Below are positions 1-11,110 of a stretch of 64,000 nucleotides of DNA, in pieces. Each line of letters begins with the position of its first letter. The first letter of the stretch is position 1. The notes below the pieces were generated by a model that had not been told where the DNA came from, did not search any database, and saw only the letters and a program-made list of their open reading frames with translations. The translations under genes and the position numbers were made by a program. Source of the DNA: Chrysogorgia sp. JL179-B06 (Eukaryota > Cnidaria > Anthozoa > Scleralcyonacea > Chrysogorgiidae); NCBI GenBank assembly GCA_035772405.1, contig JAYKKM010000120.1, forward strand, positions 534,501-598,500. Reading direction: 5' to 3'.

Positions 1-953
1 TGTTTATAGGAAATAAAACAGATATAGGAAATAAAACAGACATAGGAAATAAAAACAGTTATAGGAAATAAAACAGATATAGGAAATAAATCTTTTTATA
101 GGAAATAAAAACCGTTTATAGGAAATAAAACAAATATAGGAAACAAAACAGTTTATAGGAAATAAAACAGATATAGGAAATAAAACAGATATAGGAAATA
201 AAACAGTTTAATAGAAATAAAACAGATACAGGAAATAAAACAGATATAGGAAATAAAACAGTTTATAGGAAATAAAACAGATATAGGAAATAAAACAATT
301 TATAGGAAATAAAACAGATATAGCAAATAAAACGTTTTATAGGAAATAAATATAGGAAATAAAACAGATATAGGAAATAAAACAGTTTATAGGAAATAAA
401 ACAGATATAGGAAATAAAACAGTTCATCGGAAATAAAACAGTTTATAGGAAATAAAACAGATATAGGAAATAAAACAGATATAGGAAATAAAACAGATAT
501 AGGAAATAAAACAGATTATAGGAAATAAAACAGATATAGGAAATAATACAGATATAGGAAATAAAATAGATATAGGAAATAATACAGATATAGGAAATAA
601 AACAGATATAGGAAATAAAACAGTTTATAGGAAATAAAACAGATATAGAAAATAAAACTTTTTATAGGAAATAAAACTGTTTATAGGAAATAAAACAGAT
701 ATAGGAAATAAAACAGACATAAGAAATAAAACAGTTTATAGGAAATAAAACAGATATAGGAAATAAAACAGTTTATAGGAAATAAAACAGATATAGGAAA
801 TAAAACAGTTTATAGGAAATAAAACAGATATAGGAAATAAAACAGTTTATAGGAAATAAAACAGATATAGGAAATAAAACAGTTTATAGGAAATAAAACA
901 GATATAGGAAATAAAACTGTTTATAGGAAATAAAACAGATATAGGAAATAAAA
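1..953. repeat. 18/19-bp minisatellite array (TATAGGAAATAAAACAG type)
   Basis: About fifty head-to-tail copies of a unit reading roughly GATATAGGAAATAAAACA. Two variants, one starting GATATAGG (18 bp) and one starting GTTTATAGG (19 bp), alternate over much of the array and give a 37-bp dimer. The array runs off the left edge. No reading frame or gene is seen in it. Confidence 0.95.
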
Positions 954-1919
954 GTTTTCCAAGGAGAATTAAATTTGTGTTCATTCAAATATATAAATGT
1001 TTGAAAGGCTGGACATTTCGTCTACTTCTCAAAAAAAAACAAGAAAACAAATAACCTCGACCGAAATTCAGGCGTATAGCATTGAGAATCTAACGTCACA
1101 AACAATATTACCTTTTGAAATTTCGGGCTCACTTGGAACACGTTTTTAGTAATGGTGGCCTAAATAATAGTGATTTCAGAGCTCAAAATACTTACTTCAA
1201 AATACCATTTTTTAGTTTTTTTTTACATCGATGAACACTTTCGACCCTGAAATACTATTCTATGCTAAAGAAAATCTAAAAGACGGTGGTGAATTTTCAT
1301 CGTAGTGGCACTTTAACACGTTTCCATAATACCGCTTCAGTTTGTTTACATTTATAAATAATATCTAGTAATCTATTTCATACGAAGCTTAATAAATGAT
1401 AATTTCATATATATATATTTTTATCTTTTATACATGTTTAGAGACCATTTGACCAAGTTGGATTAATCATTTCATTTTCAATTTTTCATAGTTTAATACC
1501 ATTTATACTTGCAAACTACAGTACTATTAAATTGGTATAACTGCAGACAAACCAATTGAAGCATGGGTTAGTGATTTTCAATGCATCGAATCAAATCTTG
1601 GTCACAATGCAGGCTATAGCCCAGAAACTAGCCAAAATATGGCAATTCTGAACTGAGGACTGAGCCTTGTATACGAAAATATCCGGTATCCTGACGGATT
1701 TGTTTCAACTATCCGGCAAATCCGGTATTCGGATAGTAAAAAGCACTATCCACTAATTAATTCCATCGCAATCGATTTTACATGTTGAAAAAGACGCAAA
1801 GTTGTTAGTAGAAATGAAGTTCCCCATCATATCCTGAAGATTCTAGATGGCACAAGTCATGCACGTGGTATTTTTTCTCCAACTACCATTTATACTAATT
1901 CCAAACAATACATTTTTAC
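954..1919. other. Non-coding AT-rich stretch downstream of the F5/8C exon
   Basis: No gene is recognised. Positions about 1755-1865 are an inverted relative of a roughly 110-bp segment that also occurs near 39965-40075 and 51400-51510 in introns of the vWA/EGF gene, so this part is a dispersed repeat. The rest is unique-looking AT-rich DNA. The continuation of the minus-strand F5/8C gene, if any, was not identified here. Confidence 0.5.
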
Positions 1920-2061
1920 CTTTAATACATCCATAAAACTCGACCCTCATTGCAATATATCCAGACCAAGTCAGAGGATGAATACGGATGTAGCGAGCAA
2001 CAATAACAGGTGATACAGATTGTTGGACAATGGAGTTTTCGTCTTTATTTCCGCTGAATTC
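1920..2061 (-). CDS. F5/8 type C (discoidin) domain protein, exon with C-terminal third of the domain
   Basis: This exon follows the one at 5390-5698 in transcription order. Its acceptor is AAATTCAAG|G and its donor AAAG|GTAAAAAT. It enters in phase 0, exactly matching the end of the upstream exon, so the join needs no correction. The 47 codons include VARYIRIHPLTWSGYIAMRV and end EFYGCIK. This is the usual C-terminal strand of an F5/8C domain, whose second conserved Cys sits in YGC. Together the two exons give about 150 residues, a complete domain. The exon leaves in phase 1, so a further exon is expected at lower coordinates, but none was recognised before the minisatellite. If unspliced, the frame stops at 1843. 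Confidence 0.75.
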
Positions 2062-2119
2062 CTTGAATTTATTAAAAAATAAGAATTTGTTAGCAATAAA
2101 AAGGTAATTCATAATAATG

Positions 2120-2520
2120 TAAATTAATGAAATGCAACATACACGCGTAAAAATCTAACAAGTTGTTACTGCAATTGTTGCCTGAACAATACTATAACAA
2201 CTTCTTGACATACTGTACGTGAACAACATTGTTGAATGAACAACATTGTTCATCATTGTTTCAACATGTTGTTACAGCTTGTTGAAACAAACAATGGTTG
2301 TTCACGCATGCTGAACAAGCGAGAAACGTATTGTTTACAATCATGTTCACCATTGTTGCAACAATGTTTTTCATTGTTGTTTGTTTCATCATGCTGTACC
2401 AACATGTTGCAACATGCATGAACAACGTTGTCGAATCAACAAGTTGTTTTTCATTGTTCCAACAGGCGTGAACAAGTTGTTCGTTCAACAACTTGTTACA
2501 GCGTTGTCACTGTTCGTGAA
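2120..2520. repeat. Self-complementary AACAACTTGTT / CAACATTGTTG repeat tract
   Basis: Dense, irregular runs of CAACATTGTTG, AACAACTTGTT and ACATGTTGTTAC on both strands make this roughly 400-bp tract internally palindromic. A shorter related patch lies at about 3880-3975. The open frames on both strands come from the simple composition and are not considered genes. Confidence 0.7.
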
Positions 2521-2559
2521 CAACACGCGAGGACACTATGGCCAAGGTCACGTGAAGTT

Positions 2560-2705
2560 TATGTGTACGGTCACGTGTACGGTCAGTCGGTCACGTGTAC
2601 GGTCCAGTCGGTCACGTGTAAGGTCAGTCGGTCACGTATACGGTCAGTCGGTCACGTGTACGGTCAGTCGGTCACGTACGGTCAGTCGGTCACGCGTATC
2701 TCACG
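2560..2705. repeat. 20-bp tandem repeat containing CACGTG palindromes
   Basis: Seven or so copies of a 20-bp unit, ACGGTCAGTCGGTCACGTGT, in a row. Each near-consensus copy carries one CACGTG (E-box-like) palindrome. The array lies inside the intron of the F5/8C gene. Clustered E-boxes could bind bHLH factors, but nothing here shows that they do. Confidence 0.85.
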
Positions 2706-2769
2706 TGAGCATACTTCATTTGGAAGTCGGAACAACAGTTGGCATCATTGAAACTATGGCTTAGTCCCA

Positions 2770-2815
2770 CCACAGAATAAAGATTTAACTTTAAGTTAAT
2801 CTTGATTCTGTGGCC
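2770..2815. repeat. Short hairpin with CACAGAATAAAGAT ends
   Basis: CCACAGAATAAAGATT and its near complement AATCTTGATTCTGTGG flank the small palindrome TTAACTTTAAGTTAA. A related block (TTAATCTTTATTCTGTGG) occurs at about 53770, inside the inverted-repeat element there. It is probably a mobile-element remnant. Confidence 0.5.
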
Positions 2816-3870
2816 CCCACAGGTTTTTCCCTCGGTTGATTTTCCCCTTTGCTAACGAGTCTTCTGTATGAACAAAATCAAAGAGGTAAAAATAATAAAT
2901 TATTAAATAACTTAATGCTTCTTCAATGTTTATATATCGGTCCATCGGCTCTTTGGCATTGCCATACGCTATCATTAATACATGTCCCTCCTCTCTCATT
3001 TTGTTCCCAGCTTAAAACCCACGAAAAAGAAAAAACTTTAGGTAAGTTTATTTGTTCACACTCGGTCCAATACTGTCAGTTGAAACAGTCAATTTTTAGA
3101 CGATAATATAACTTAAGTTACAACTGCAAATGAAAACCAAAAAAAAGCTTTGACTTTGGAATAATCATGAGATGTTCTTCTTGCAAATATAGTTTATCAT
3201 TCTTTGTTTTTTTGAGAAAGTACATGTGAACTGGAGTATCAGCTTTCATATTTATTTACAAAAAAGGTAAGACATGTTAAAAAGCCTTGAAAAATGTTCA
3301 CTAAAGAGAATCGGTATCGATTTTATTGTTATATTTAAGTTATTTAACTTGCAGGTAGACCGTTGGTGTTAAGTGTTTCAAACACTTTAATATAACATTT
3401 TGTTTTTTTTCATCGAAATTAGTCGGAATGCTGATCTCTTTGCTTTTTAGGCAAAAGTGAGAGAATTTTTGTTTACAGGAGAGTTGGACTACTATCACAA
3501 AAAGAAAAGCAGAAAGTTATTAACCTAAATCTTTGTTTTCTTCTTAAATTATTTTTGTATAGACTGTAGTTGTGAGACTTCAATGATATCAATGAAAATA
3601 GAGAATAAAGCGCCTCTAAAGAACCGGCGTATTAAACTGGCTGTGTACGTGGCAGTGTAAAGAAGGATACGCGAGACTTTGTATTCAAATTGTCACTTCA
3701 ATAAACGTTTTTAAAAATTCATGGATGCGTTTGCGTGATATCTTCGTCTTCAATAATAGTGATATCAGTATTCAGTAATATTTTAATATTTTGTGTGATT
3801 TTATAACAAAATTAATAAGCGAGAAAACCGGGGGGTGCACAAAAAAACGAGAATTTATCCGATAGATATC
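2816..3870. other. Intronic stretch without recognisable features
   Basis: AT-rich sequence inside the F5/8C intron. A 31-base segment near 3010-3041 is bordered by CAG and GTAAGT, but it has no recognisable coding content and was not called as an exon. Confidence 0.4.
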
Positions 3871-3983
3871 ATCTTGCATGTAACATGTTGTTTTAACAAC
3901 TTGTTCACAAATGTTCATTTATCATGCTGGAACAATATTGCTGTTATATCATGCATGTCACATTGTGTTGGAACATATATATA

Positions 3984-4029
3984 ACTACAGACGGTACCGT
4001 TTCGGCCTTTTGGGCCTCATCAGTGTAGT
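3984..4029 (-). ncRNA. Type I hammerhead ribozyme, short stem III
   Basis: Read on the minus strand, every core position of a hammerhead is present. The order is stem I (ACTACA), CTGATGA, stem II (GGCC / GGCC, loop CAAAA), GAA, stem III (ACGG / CCGT, loop TA), the cleavage-site C, and stem I again (TGTAGT). Stem I has 6 perfect pairs, stem II 4 and stem III 4, including the A15.1-U16.1 pair. Predicted cleavage is 3' of the C opposite base 3990. Hammerheads with short stem III are known from Penelope-like retroelements and from small circular RNAs (retrozymes) of animals. Here the motif lies in the intron of the F5/8C gene, on its sense strand, and is followed by a short TATATATAT run. A (TA)n tract lies about 120 bp upstream. 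Self-cleavage is inferred from the fold, not shown. Confidence 0.85.
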
Positions 4030-4142
4030 GCTGATGAGCAGGATGAAGGTAACTGCTATTTACAGTCACTCTTGATGCCACACAAATGTGGGACATCAAA
4101 AACCATGCCAGAGTGCTCAAACTGCAAGCAGTGAGCGTGCGC

Positions 4143-4146
<4 letters not shown>

Positions 4147-4221
<75 letters not shown>
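4147..4221. repeat. (TA)n microsatellite
   Basis: About 37 uninterrupted TA dinucleotides. It lies upstream, in minus-strand sense, of the hammerhead at 3984-4029. Poly-Tyr/Ile frames across it are composition artefacts. Confidence 0.95.
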
Positions 4222-4225
<4 letters not shown>

Positions 4226-4330
4226 AATGCTAAAATTGCAGCCAGGATTTGTCATAATTTAAAATAGTTGGGAATAGTTTGTCACTGACTAGTTAAAAAA
4301 ACGTACATACAACGTTTTTATAAAACTTTA

Positions 4331-4373
4331 TTAAGACGTTTCGACCGAACAACTACGGTCTTCGTCGGTTAAA
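4331..4373 (-). ncRNA. Decayed hammerhead-like motif
   Basis: The minus strand reads CCGACGA where a hammerhead has CTGATGA. It continues with a 5-bp stem II (GACCG / CGGTC), GAA, a loopless 2-bp stem III (AC/GT) and the cleavage C. Flanking bases can form a short stem I. Two core substitutions (T4 to C, T7 to C) and a spare A before stem II suggest an inactive relic. The ACGTC end is the layout of Penelope-like element hammerheads. Confidence 0.4.
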
Positions 4374-4670
4374 AATATATTGAAAGTCAAAACAGACTTA
4401 AATAGATCCAAGTTATGCTAATAGAATACAGTGTTAAAAAAGGGACTTATAAACATCGGGAATTTCTATATGGTCATTATGAGCATTAGCATATATATAT
4501 ATATATATATGATCAACCGCGGTCCGCGCGACATCGGAAAATTTGGTCCTGGTAACTAGATACTCAGATTTGAATTAATATTTAAATTGAACCGGCACAT
4601 GATTCAAAGGGTTTTTTCCTAAAGAGACATAGTTTTTGGAGGAAATAGAAATCCGAGTCCGTATGTATTT

Positions 4671-5125
4671 TGACTCGCTAATTCCAAATCTGTTTTCAGA
4701 ATTGAAAACGGTTATATATTGATCGAGATATTCAAAATAATATACGACGAAGTGACCGGCTTATCATAGCCGACTAATTTCTAAGTACATAAACCATTTT
4801 TACGAAGGGTATTCAAGTTCTTGTAATATAGTAGACACATATGTTATGTATTTTGACTCGCTAATTCCAAATCTGTTTTCAGAATTGAAAACGGTTAAAT
4901 ATTGATCGAGATAACGTTCAAAATAATATACGACGAAGTGACCAGCTTATAGTCGACTAATTTCTAAGTACATACACCGTTTTTACGAAGCGTACTCACG
5001 TTCTCGTAATTTAGTAAACGCGTATGTTATGTATGTTGACTCGCTAATTCCAAATCTGTTTTCAGAGTTTAAATCGGTTAAACATTGGCCGAGATAACGT
5101 TCAAACATTTCTTCGACGAAACGGG
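4671..5125. repeat. 183-bp tandem repeat, about 2.5 copies
   Basis: Three repeat starts with TGACTCGCTAATTCCAAATC occur at 4671, 4854 and 5037, giving a period of 183 bp. Copies also share ATACGACGAAGTGACC and ACTAATTTCTAAGTACATA. The third copy is truncated near 5125. It lies inside the F5/8C intron. A G10 run follows at about 5213. Confidence 0.85.
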
Positions 5126-5389
5126 CTTTTGGAAATTGTGAATTTTTGCAAAACAGAAATACATGGCCACGGCGTGCGAGGTCTGGGCACCATGGATGGG
5201 AAAATTCCCGTAGGGGGGGGGGGTAGAAAAGGCGGGCGATATAAGTTAATGTATAAGTTAAGTTTTAAATGTGATATAAGTTAATGATATTCTTTTGTTT
5301 AAATTCCACCAAGGGCTGCCGTGACGTAACGTGCAAGTCGTCAATACTGTACTCTATTTTATGGACATGCAATTCATACCATTTCCTAC

Positions 5390-5698
5390 CTTCCTTTGTC
5401 CATTCTCTTTGTAAACGATAAAGGTACTTCCATCATTACTATACGATACTGTATAGCTTGTCACCCAATCATAATCAGCTGGGTAACCTTGTGTGCCAAT
5501 GGCAGTTACTGTTACTTCTTGTCCAAAGTCAACTTGAAGCCATTGATGTATATTACTTTTCACTGGAGACCAAACTCCTCCAATGAAGTTTAATCTACCG
5601 TTTCTTGCAGCATATCCAGAGTGGAACTCAGATGAAGCTGTTATCATGGAGTCATTAATTTTTTCGTTTTCCATTCCAAGGGCCGTTGGTTTTCCACA
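5390..5698 (-). CDS. F5/8 type C (discoidin) domain protein, exon with N-terminal two thirds of the domain
   Basis: F5/8C domains are extracellular beta-sandwich modules that bind phospholipid, sugar or matrix ligands in secreted and membrane adhesion proteins. This 309-bp exon (acceptor TTCAG|TGTGG, donor GGAAG|GTAGG) encodes 103 residues in one frame. It begins CGKPTALGMENEKI, with the first conserved Cys and the ALGMEN start typical of the family. ITASSEF, GRLNF, WLQVDFGQ, VTAIGTQG and the YTVSYSNDG strand follow. The end is phase 0 and joins the exon at 1920-2061 as GQRK/EFSGN. The intron is 3.3 kb. No signal peptide or start codon was found upstream of 5698, so this is an internal piece of a larger gene. 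The internal Met at 5674 is conserved in the family (ALGMEN) and is unlikely to be the start. Confidence 0.85.
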
Positions 5699-6110
5699 CT
5701 GAACTAGAATTATAAAATTTGTGGTTCCAAACTAGGTGGATATAGTCATATAGATATAAGGTTCACTCACATCAACTAAATATACACTAGCTTTTGTTTG
5801 AGTTAGGTGAGATTTTGCGTTCATACGACATTTGGAAATGGCCATGCATCTTCCATGCATCTTGCTTTATTGCAATAATATAATAATTGGCGATAACAGA
5901 TAAGACACATTTTGAAGATATACCAATCTCGTGGAAAATAATTAACAACCATGAAGCGAACATAATATGTCTACCTGCAACTGTGAATTACATCAGGAAT
6001 AAACGATGCGCGATACCACGAAGTTTATGCGGTCTAAATGGACTCGCACCGGTAATGTTCAACGACTTCAAATTATTACATTCCCAAGGAACACGCGCGC
6101 GAAAAGGTTA
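5699..6110. other. Intergenic or intronic sequence, no gene recognised
   Basis: It lies upstream of the F5/8C exon. No further domain exon or start was seen. One plus-strand frame (5887-6111) has no recognisable features. Confidence 0.4.
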
Positions 6111-6449
6111 GGACACACGAGGCGACAAATCCCAGGGACATGTCGCGGGACATGTAGCAGGGACAAATCCCGTCGTGTGTACTAGGCAAAACTTTGTCGC
6201 GGAGACAAAATGTTGTCCCCGAAACAGGTTGCATGTATTCAAAATGATTTGAATTCGTGCGACATGTCGCGGTGACAAAAGTATGTCCCCGTGACTTGTC
6301 CCATCGTGTGAATAGCTCGTGCAACTAGTCCCCGGGACATGTCCTGACATGTCCCCGCGACATGCCCCTGCGATTTGTCGCTTCGTGTGTCCTCAACAAG
6401 GGAAATGTCCCCGCGACACGCCCCCGCGATTTGTCGCCTCGTGTGTCCC
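6111..6449. mobile_element. MITE with GGACACACGAGGCGACAAAT inverted ends
   Basis: The left end GGACACACGAGGCGACAAAT is matched by its complement ATTTGTCGCCTCGTGTGTCC at the right end. The interior repeats GACATGTCGCGGGGACA-type blocks in both orientations. It has no coding capacity. The superfamily was not assigned. Confidence 0.75.
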
Positions 6450-6451
6450 AT

Positions 6452-6671
6452 AGTTCGTAATTTCAATTGCGCATCGAAATGACGTGTTCTGCGTCGGGAT
6501 AAAACTTATTTAAATTCATAACATCAGGCTAAAACCACAACAGACATCTGCATTTCTATTTGCACTTGCAAATTCGTTATACTGAATTCCCCAGCCCGAT
6601 GTTATAAATTGAAGTAAGTTTTATCCCAACACAGAACGCGTCATTTTGATGCGCAGTCGACATTACGAACT
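6452..6671. mobile_element. 220-bp MITE with AGTTCGTAAT ends
   Basis: The outer ends AGTTCGTAAT and ATTACGAACT are complementary. Further in, TGCGCATCGAAATGACG pairs with CGTCATTTTGATGCGCA, and GGGATAAAACTTA with TAAGTTTTATCCC. The element lies only 2 bp from the neighbouring MITE. Confidence 0.75.
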
Positions 6672-7311
6672 GGCTTATAGGATTAGTTATTTTTAATAGT
6701 CATCCACAGCCTATATGTATTAAGTTAGAATCTGTTTAGAAAAACCGATTGTTTGTCGATTTACGATATTGCCGTAGAATCGCGCTTGCTATGCATACAT
6801 TTGAAGTTGTATAGTTATTAAAAGGTTTGGTTAATATTAAATTCAATGATGAGATGAACTAAAACATATGGTTTGTCATTGTTTATTATCTTAATTTTTC
6901 TGTTAAAACGTCCTTGAAAATGCAGGAAATATAGCCGTTTCGGAGGCTTAGAATTCAATGCGTCCCCCTGTACCACTGAGCTATTGAGACACTGTCAGGA
7001 CAGTCAGATAATTTTCAGACGCCTTTCTTTTCCCCAATCTCAACCGGAAGACATCACATCTTCACATACAGCTGAGCCTCTCACTTCGAACGACTTTACC
7101 TGTAGCGTCGACAGTCATATTATTTTGAAGTATATTAACTATTACATTATTACATTACAATTAACGTGACCCTAAACTCAATTATTGTCTTATTTGGAAG
7201 AACTTTTAAAATGATAAAGTAACTTCTTTTGAAGATTTTCGTTTCTTCGCTTTCTTTTTGACATAATCAGTTTGTTTGATATGCAAATGTACGAAATTTA
7301 CGTCACACATA

Positions 7312-7846
7312 CAGTAAAAACCCGCGTATAAGAACCTAGATTTTTCCAAGTTAGCCTAAAAAGGTTCTTATATAAATGGTGTTTACTGCAAAATTAGCTA
7401 GGTTATTTAGGTTCTTAAACAGGTTCTTATTTTCTTAAGAAAAAAGCGACTTGGTTTTGGTATAAGTGTGGTCTATTATTTATATAAATTATGCATAGAT
7501 TTTCTCCAAACGACTGCAATCTAAGCAAATACAAACCCTATATGCACTTTAAAGCTACACTGTATATGTAATTTACAACTTACTGTGTGTAAATTCAATG
7601 GAACAAAATAACGTATACAACTGTAGACATATATACACTATTTGTCTGGTTCTGGCTCATTTTCATTACTTTGTAGAGTTTATTTTCTTTGATTTATAAA
7701 TTTTTAGTTTTGACTCTATTTGATAAAATAAGAACCTGCTTTTAAATTTTAGCCTAAAACAGGTTCTTATGTAAAGGGGGTCTAATTGGAAAATCTTAGC
7801 CTAACAGGTTCATAAAATCTAGGTTGTTATACGCGGGTTTTTACTG
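7312..7846. mobile_element. 535-bp Tc1/mariner- or pogo-like MITE
   Basis: Near-perfect inverted ends of about 34 bp begin CAGTAAAAACCCGCGTAT and end with the complement. Both sides are flanked by TA, the target duplication of the Tc1/mariner superfamily. The interior repeats AGGTTCTTAT motifs in both orientations. No transposase frame is present. Confidence 0.8.
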
Positions 7847-8231
7847 TATCTTTCTTTGTGCCTCCCGACCTAGCTAAATATCTATTAACATTATTCTGCA
7901 AAATGGCTAGCTGATATTTTTAACCTTCTGGTTATTTCGGGTTGCTAGCCTGCGAAGAAAGCGGAAAGGCCCTCGCCCCCCTCCCCCTAACGCCGCCACG
8001 CAGGCTACGGGTTGCTAGACCCGAAACATTTTTTAAAGTTAATGCAATTTATTTTTTTGGTTTAGAATAAAAGCACTCCTAAAATTAGGAAGGATGTTCT
8101 TTTAAATTTTGGCGATAGCTGTTTTTGTTTTTAAGTTGTTCAAGTTTTTGTAATATGCGAATAAGGCATATGATGACGTAAGATCATCAAACTTTCTCTA
8201 AACTTTGCATGTATTTACAGATAAATAAACT

Positions 8232-8509
8232 AAAAAAGACAGTTCAAGTTATGTAGTCGTCATTGTAACCGATTACTTTCCAGACTTCTTAATTTAAAAA
8301 ACAAAACTATTTGTTTTCTCTCAAGTGCGGATCATTTTGGAGCTGGTAATATTGAAGGAAGATGCTACAAACCTAACTAATCTTATACCAAAGTGTGAAG
8401 TTGTAGTAAACTCTACTATGGCAGAAAACAAAGATTTTCTGAGCCTGAATTTAGAGGTCTGGAAACAAATCGGTTACCATGACGACTACATAACTTGAAC
8501 TGTCTTTTC
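8232..8509. mobile_element. 280-bp MITE-like inverted repeat
   Basis: The arms of about 55 bp include AAGACAGTTCAAGTTATGTA and its complement TACATAACTTGAACTGTCTT, with GTAACCGATT / AATCGGTTAC further in. It has no coding capacity and no clear target duplication. Confidence 0.75.
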
Positions 8510-8639
8510 TTCCCTAGAGTTAAACGGCTCAAAGGCGTACCCTAACGGCTAACACGCGGCACCGGTATAGCTTATAATCTGCGCCGAGTGCGAGGTTAGT
8601 TTACGTGTTTTTTTCAAGTAACGACGAAAGTAATCGCTG

Positions 8640-9240
8640 TGCAACACGCAGGGGCGCGGGGGCATGCGGGAGCAGCCGTATGCCCTTTGGTACCATTACA
8701 ATATCCTATACTTCGTTTTGAATTGATTTTATCACTCCAAGTTCAAATTAATACTGCCCAAATTCGGAAAGCAAAAACATTTAAATTTTGCGAGCGAGAT
8801 GCGTAATGAGGAAAATGAGGAGGAACGAGCCAGAATTAATCGTCACTGGTCGTCGTGGTCGACGATTTACGAAGTATAGCTTGTGTAATTTGGTAACGCA
8901 GACGCATGAACGCAACTGACGCAAGCATTTTGTATTTGTTAAATATTAAAATAGCCGTTTTCTAACAAATTAATAATAAAACAGCCGCCGTTGGCTGTAA
9001 TTATCCAGTGAGAGAAGCCGAGACATCAAATTAGGTTCAAGATTTTATGCATTTAATGTTAACAAAGAAACTATATTGGCGACACTAAACCTATTTCGCG
9101 AGCGTCACAGTTTGATTTGCTTGCAAACTCGGAGCTTCTAATGATCTCTCGTCAATTTGCATTATGGAAATATGCAGGCTTCAAAATCAGCTCATTACAT
9201 ACAACAGAAAGCTCAATCCAGTCCTATTTTTGAGATCAGT
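8640..9240. repeat. Dispersed repeat with inverted relatives at 22.7-23.0 and 25.4-25.6 kb
   Basis: Positions about 8640-8930 (CATTTAAATTTTGCGAGCGA region) match 22705-23010 in inverse orientation. Positions about 8981-9240 (GAGCGTCACAGTTTGATTTG region) match 25355-25625, also inverted. The two blocks are adjacent here but 2.4 kb apart on the right, so the locus has been rearranged. No coding content was recognised. Confidence 0.7.
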
Positions 9241-10650
9241 GCCTAATACTTATTTCTAGCAAGTTGTTTATGGTATGAATTAAGCTATAATAAGGTGGCG
9301 TTACTCAGGGTTTGTTGCCAAGTACAATTGTGTAAAATTAAAGCTGATTTAGTGATTAAGGGTTTAAAAGGAAATCAGTTTCTTCTCTGTAAAACATCTA
9401 TAATTTATTAGTTATTGCTTATCGTTAATTACTTTGGGTCAATTTTGTTCTGTTCTACACTTTCATTAGCATACCATTTAGGTGCAGAGCTTGAGTGTCA
9501 TATGTCCCACTGTGGTCACACTTATATGTAAACTCTCTATAAAAAGTTTATTGTTATGAAATACATGTAGATGTTTATTATTATTATTATTTTTTATTAA
9601 ATTTAAAAAATTAAACGTTCTTAATTATACAAAAACATTCTTTCCGAAATGTAAATTTGCTGAAACTTCCCTAAAACCAAAAAAAAAAGTTGGGGTCACC
9701 GACCTTGTTTCGAAGATATGGCATATCGCAGATCACCTCTTACTCCGTATGGTGACGTCATGGTGACCAATTTACGAGTTGAGTAAAAATCGCATTGCAC
9801 AACTTTTTCTTGAACCTTTTGACAAAGATATTTTTTTATTTTTCGCAACTAGTAATTTTATACAAGAAAACATGGTATTTTAGGGAAAAAAACAGCTAAC
9901 AGGGTTTATTATGATAAAGAAAGGTCGTTTCCCATATCTTTAACATGTTATTTGAAGAAAAATTCATCAAAAATGTAAAATATTGTAAGTTGTAGAAATG
10001 ATTTTTCTCTAAGTTTCTGTTATAACACGTAAAAGTGGTAGAAGAAAATAATTATTAAGGAAAAAATTATGGTCACCGACCTTCTTTAAGAACTATGTCC
10101 TTAAACCGGCATTATCAAGTAGTTTACAAACCGACTTGCACATGCAGGGAGCCCTAGCTAGACTTGTGTAACCGTTCTCGGACAAAAATTGATTTAGTCC
10201 CTTAATAACTCTTCCCTACCAGTACATAAGCGGCCATTGTTAGATTTGGCACTAAATTGTCCTAAAATGGTCGGAATTTTTTGAAAGTGTTGCATAATGA
10301 CCATAAAAGCACTGATTATTGGATGTGCGCAGTAAATGTGCGCAATGCAAAACTGAGGAATCACCTTAAGTTATATATGATGATTAAAAAAATACATCTA
10401 TTTATAAATATCCTCTTAAAACGTTCTGTTCGGACTTAACGTAAAATAAATGGGAAACCACGCTATCTTAATATTCTAATTTATTTTTTAATTCCATGGC
10501 TATTCTTAGATATCACATTCCAAATTCGTCTATCCTGACACAACCATGTCAGTTATGGTAGTGGCCTGCTTTAAATACCCAAATCTAAGGTATATTTGGA
10601 GTAGTGCACGCAGTATAGCCCGCACTGAAACCACTCAATAGCTCTAAGGC
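9241..10650. other. AT-rich stretch, no gene recognised
   Basis: GGTCACCGACCTT occurs twice in direct orientation (about 9695 and 10070), each beside a poly(A) run. This suggests a repeat family. Nothing else was identified. Confidence 0.4.
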
Positions 10651-11110
10651 CGATTTCCCTGAGTCCTCGCACGAAGCAACTCGCAGCTCGCTGCAGGTAC
10701 TCGCATGGTTTCCACTGTATTTCCACCACATGTATAGCTCGTTGCGATAACTCGCGGGGTTTCAAGACTGATGAAGCGATAGCCGAGTTTTTTTAGAAGC
10801 ACTCTTCTGAGTGTTTCAGATATAGCACCTCAAACAAATCGGTATTTACGAGAAATCGAGGTGAAAGTTCGATTAATTTATGTAATTTCTTCCTTCACTA
10901 TCTATGCAAATTAACAATAGATACGGTAATGATTTCCTTTGTGCAGTTTTCCCCATGAATTACTAATGAATTGAATGATTAGTACTTGCCTCTAGTAAAA
11001 AATAGTTTCAAAATTTAGCCCACGAGGGCTAAAACACTCGCAACGAGCTTGCGAGTGCTCGCAGAGAGCTGCGAGTTGCTTCGTGCGAGGACTGGAAATC
11101 CGCCTTTAGA
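10651..11110. mobile_element. 460-bp inverted-repeat element (TCGCACGAAGCAACTCGCAG ends)
   Basis: AGTCCTCGCACGAAGCAACT near 10660-10680 is the complement of AGTTGCTTCGTGCGAGGACT near 11080-11095. The outer ends AAGGCCGATTTCC and GGAAATCCGCCTTT also pair. The interior is AT-rich and non-coding. Confidence 0.7.

Noticed and set aside
1..953. CRISPR array
   Set aside because: Units are contiguous with no unique spacers, and the genome is eukaryotic.
2236..2764. Overlapping frames in the AACAAGTTGTT and CACGTG repeats
   Set aside because: Open because of repeat composition; no splice context and no domain.
3010..3041. Plus-strand mini-exon between CCCAG and GTAAGT
   Set aside because: Only splice-like borders; no coding signal and no partner exon on that strand.
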